Of a stretch of DNA of 64,000 bases, positions 63,702-64,000 are shown piece after piece. Within the stretch, counting starts at the first letter, position 1. Each line of letters begins with the position of its first letter. The notes under the pieces were generated by a model. That model worked only from the letters and a program-made list of their open reading frames with translations. It did no database searches and was not told the origin of the DNA. A program made the position numbers and the translations under genes. This DNA is from Deltaproteobacteria bacterium (GTDB lineage: Bacteria > Myxococcota_A > Bradymonadia > REDH01), in contig REDH01000063.1 of NCBI GenBank assembly GCA_007693585.1, positions 1 through 64,000 of the forward strand, given 5' to 3'.

Positions 63702-64000
63702 ATGCAGAGATTTCCCATGACCCCGGCAGGGAAGAAGCGGCTCGAGGCAGAGCTCGAGCGACTCCGGACCGTGGAGCGACCCGCAATTGTCGTCGCGATT
63801 GAGGAGGCGCGTGCGCACGGGGATCTCAAGGAGAACGCGGAGTACCACGCAGCGAAGGACCGTCAGGGCCAGATCGAGGCGCGGATCCGGGAGTTCGAGA
63901 CCAAGGTCGGCCTGGCCGAGGTCATCGACCCGACCAGCCTCTCCGGAGACCGTGTGCGTTTCGGCGCAACCGTCCGGCTCCTCGACCTCGATAACGACGA
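63702..64000 (+). CDS. greA: Transcription elongation factor GreA, N-terminal part (cut by window edge)
   Basis: The first 99 residues of GreA are visible. The N-terminal coiled coil ([17 protein letters not shown]) holds the acidic tip motif [18 protein letters not shown], whose Asp and Glu reach the RNA polymerase active site to restart backtracked complexes. The start of the FKBP-like domain follows ([13 protein letters not shown]). The ATG at 63702 is used; an in-frame ATG at 63717 also fits family length. It follows carB by 33 nt, a common arrangement. Confidence 0.95.
   Translation, partial: MQRFPMTPAGKKRLEAELERLRTVERPAIVVAIEEARAHGDLKENAEYHAAKDRQGQIEARIREFETKVGLAEVIDPTSLSGDRVRFGATVRLLDLDND

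Overview
The window is a dense, very GC-rich chromosomal segment of a Gram-negative, SOS-competent, aerobic bacterium. Many features point to a Myxococcota / former deltaproteobacterial lineage (Bradymonas-like relatives are possible): numerous Cys-rich lipoproteins of the MopE and IgGFc-binding type, two giant TPR proteins, several TonB/Tol-type proteins, and a split complex I cluster. No 16S gene or other taxonomic marker is present, so this is inference. No CRISPR array, insertion sequence, phage or plasmid module was seen.

Layout. 1-1434 (-): exbB-exbD-tonB, with tonB cut by the window edge. 1855-10938 (+): a divergent run of five envelope genes. These are a four-repeat OB-fold-like lipoprotein, a 5'-nucleotidase lipoprotein with a Cys-rich tail, a lipoprotein with a Ca-loop-like motif, an outer-membrane barrel candidate and a small lipoprotein. 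11047-11119: tRNA-Ala(GGC). 11333-16551: Cys-rich lipoprotein (+), barrel-like exported protein (-) and IgGFc-binding-like lipoprotein (-). 16720-17754 (-): DnaJ-like chaperone with half a zinc finger. 17977-26823 (+): a 2948-residue TPR protein. 26971-33890 (-): exported ComEA-like protein, ComEC-type metallo-beta-lactamase lipoprotein, a small lipoprotein, a PfkB kinase, a sirtuin and a MopE-like lipoprotein. 34169-35263 (+): a second TonB-family protein.

35345-46082 (-): gcvH, gcvT and folD (one-carbon metabolism), then a 1630-residue TPR protein, a membrane-anchored metallopeptidase, proC, a YggS-type PLP protein and maf. 46179-46847 (+): lexA, with a perfect palindrome in its upstream region. 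47051-53028 (+): nuoA-B-C-D-G-H-I, without nuoE/F or nuoJ-N, followed by an unknown membrane-anchored protein. 54135-57423 (-): purC, purB, an FGE-like lipoprotein and a small exported protein. 57551-60046 (-): a CPA2 antiporter fused to USP-like and EIIA-like domains. 60393-64000 (+): carB and the start of greA.

How the genes work together. The left 11 kb looks like a TonB-energised cell-surface nucleotide or nucleic-acid utilisation locus. The middle is rich in secreted, disulfide-rich surface proteins and TPR scaffolds. The right half is core metabolism and respiration: glycine cleavage with FolD, proline, purine and pyrimidine synthesis, and complex I. Translational coupling (ATGA or similar overlaps) recurs throughout. 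Three intergenic regions carry a TTGAC(A/C) box 18 bp from a TA-initial -10 box preceded by TGC, which may be the local housekeeping promoter form.
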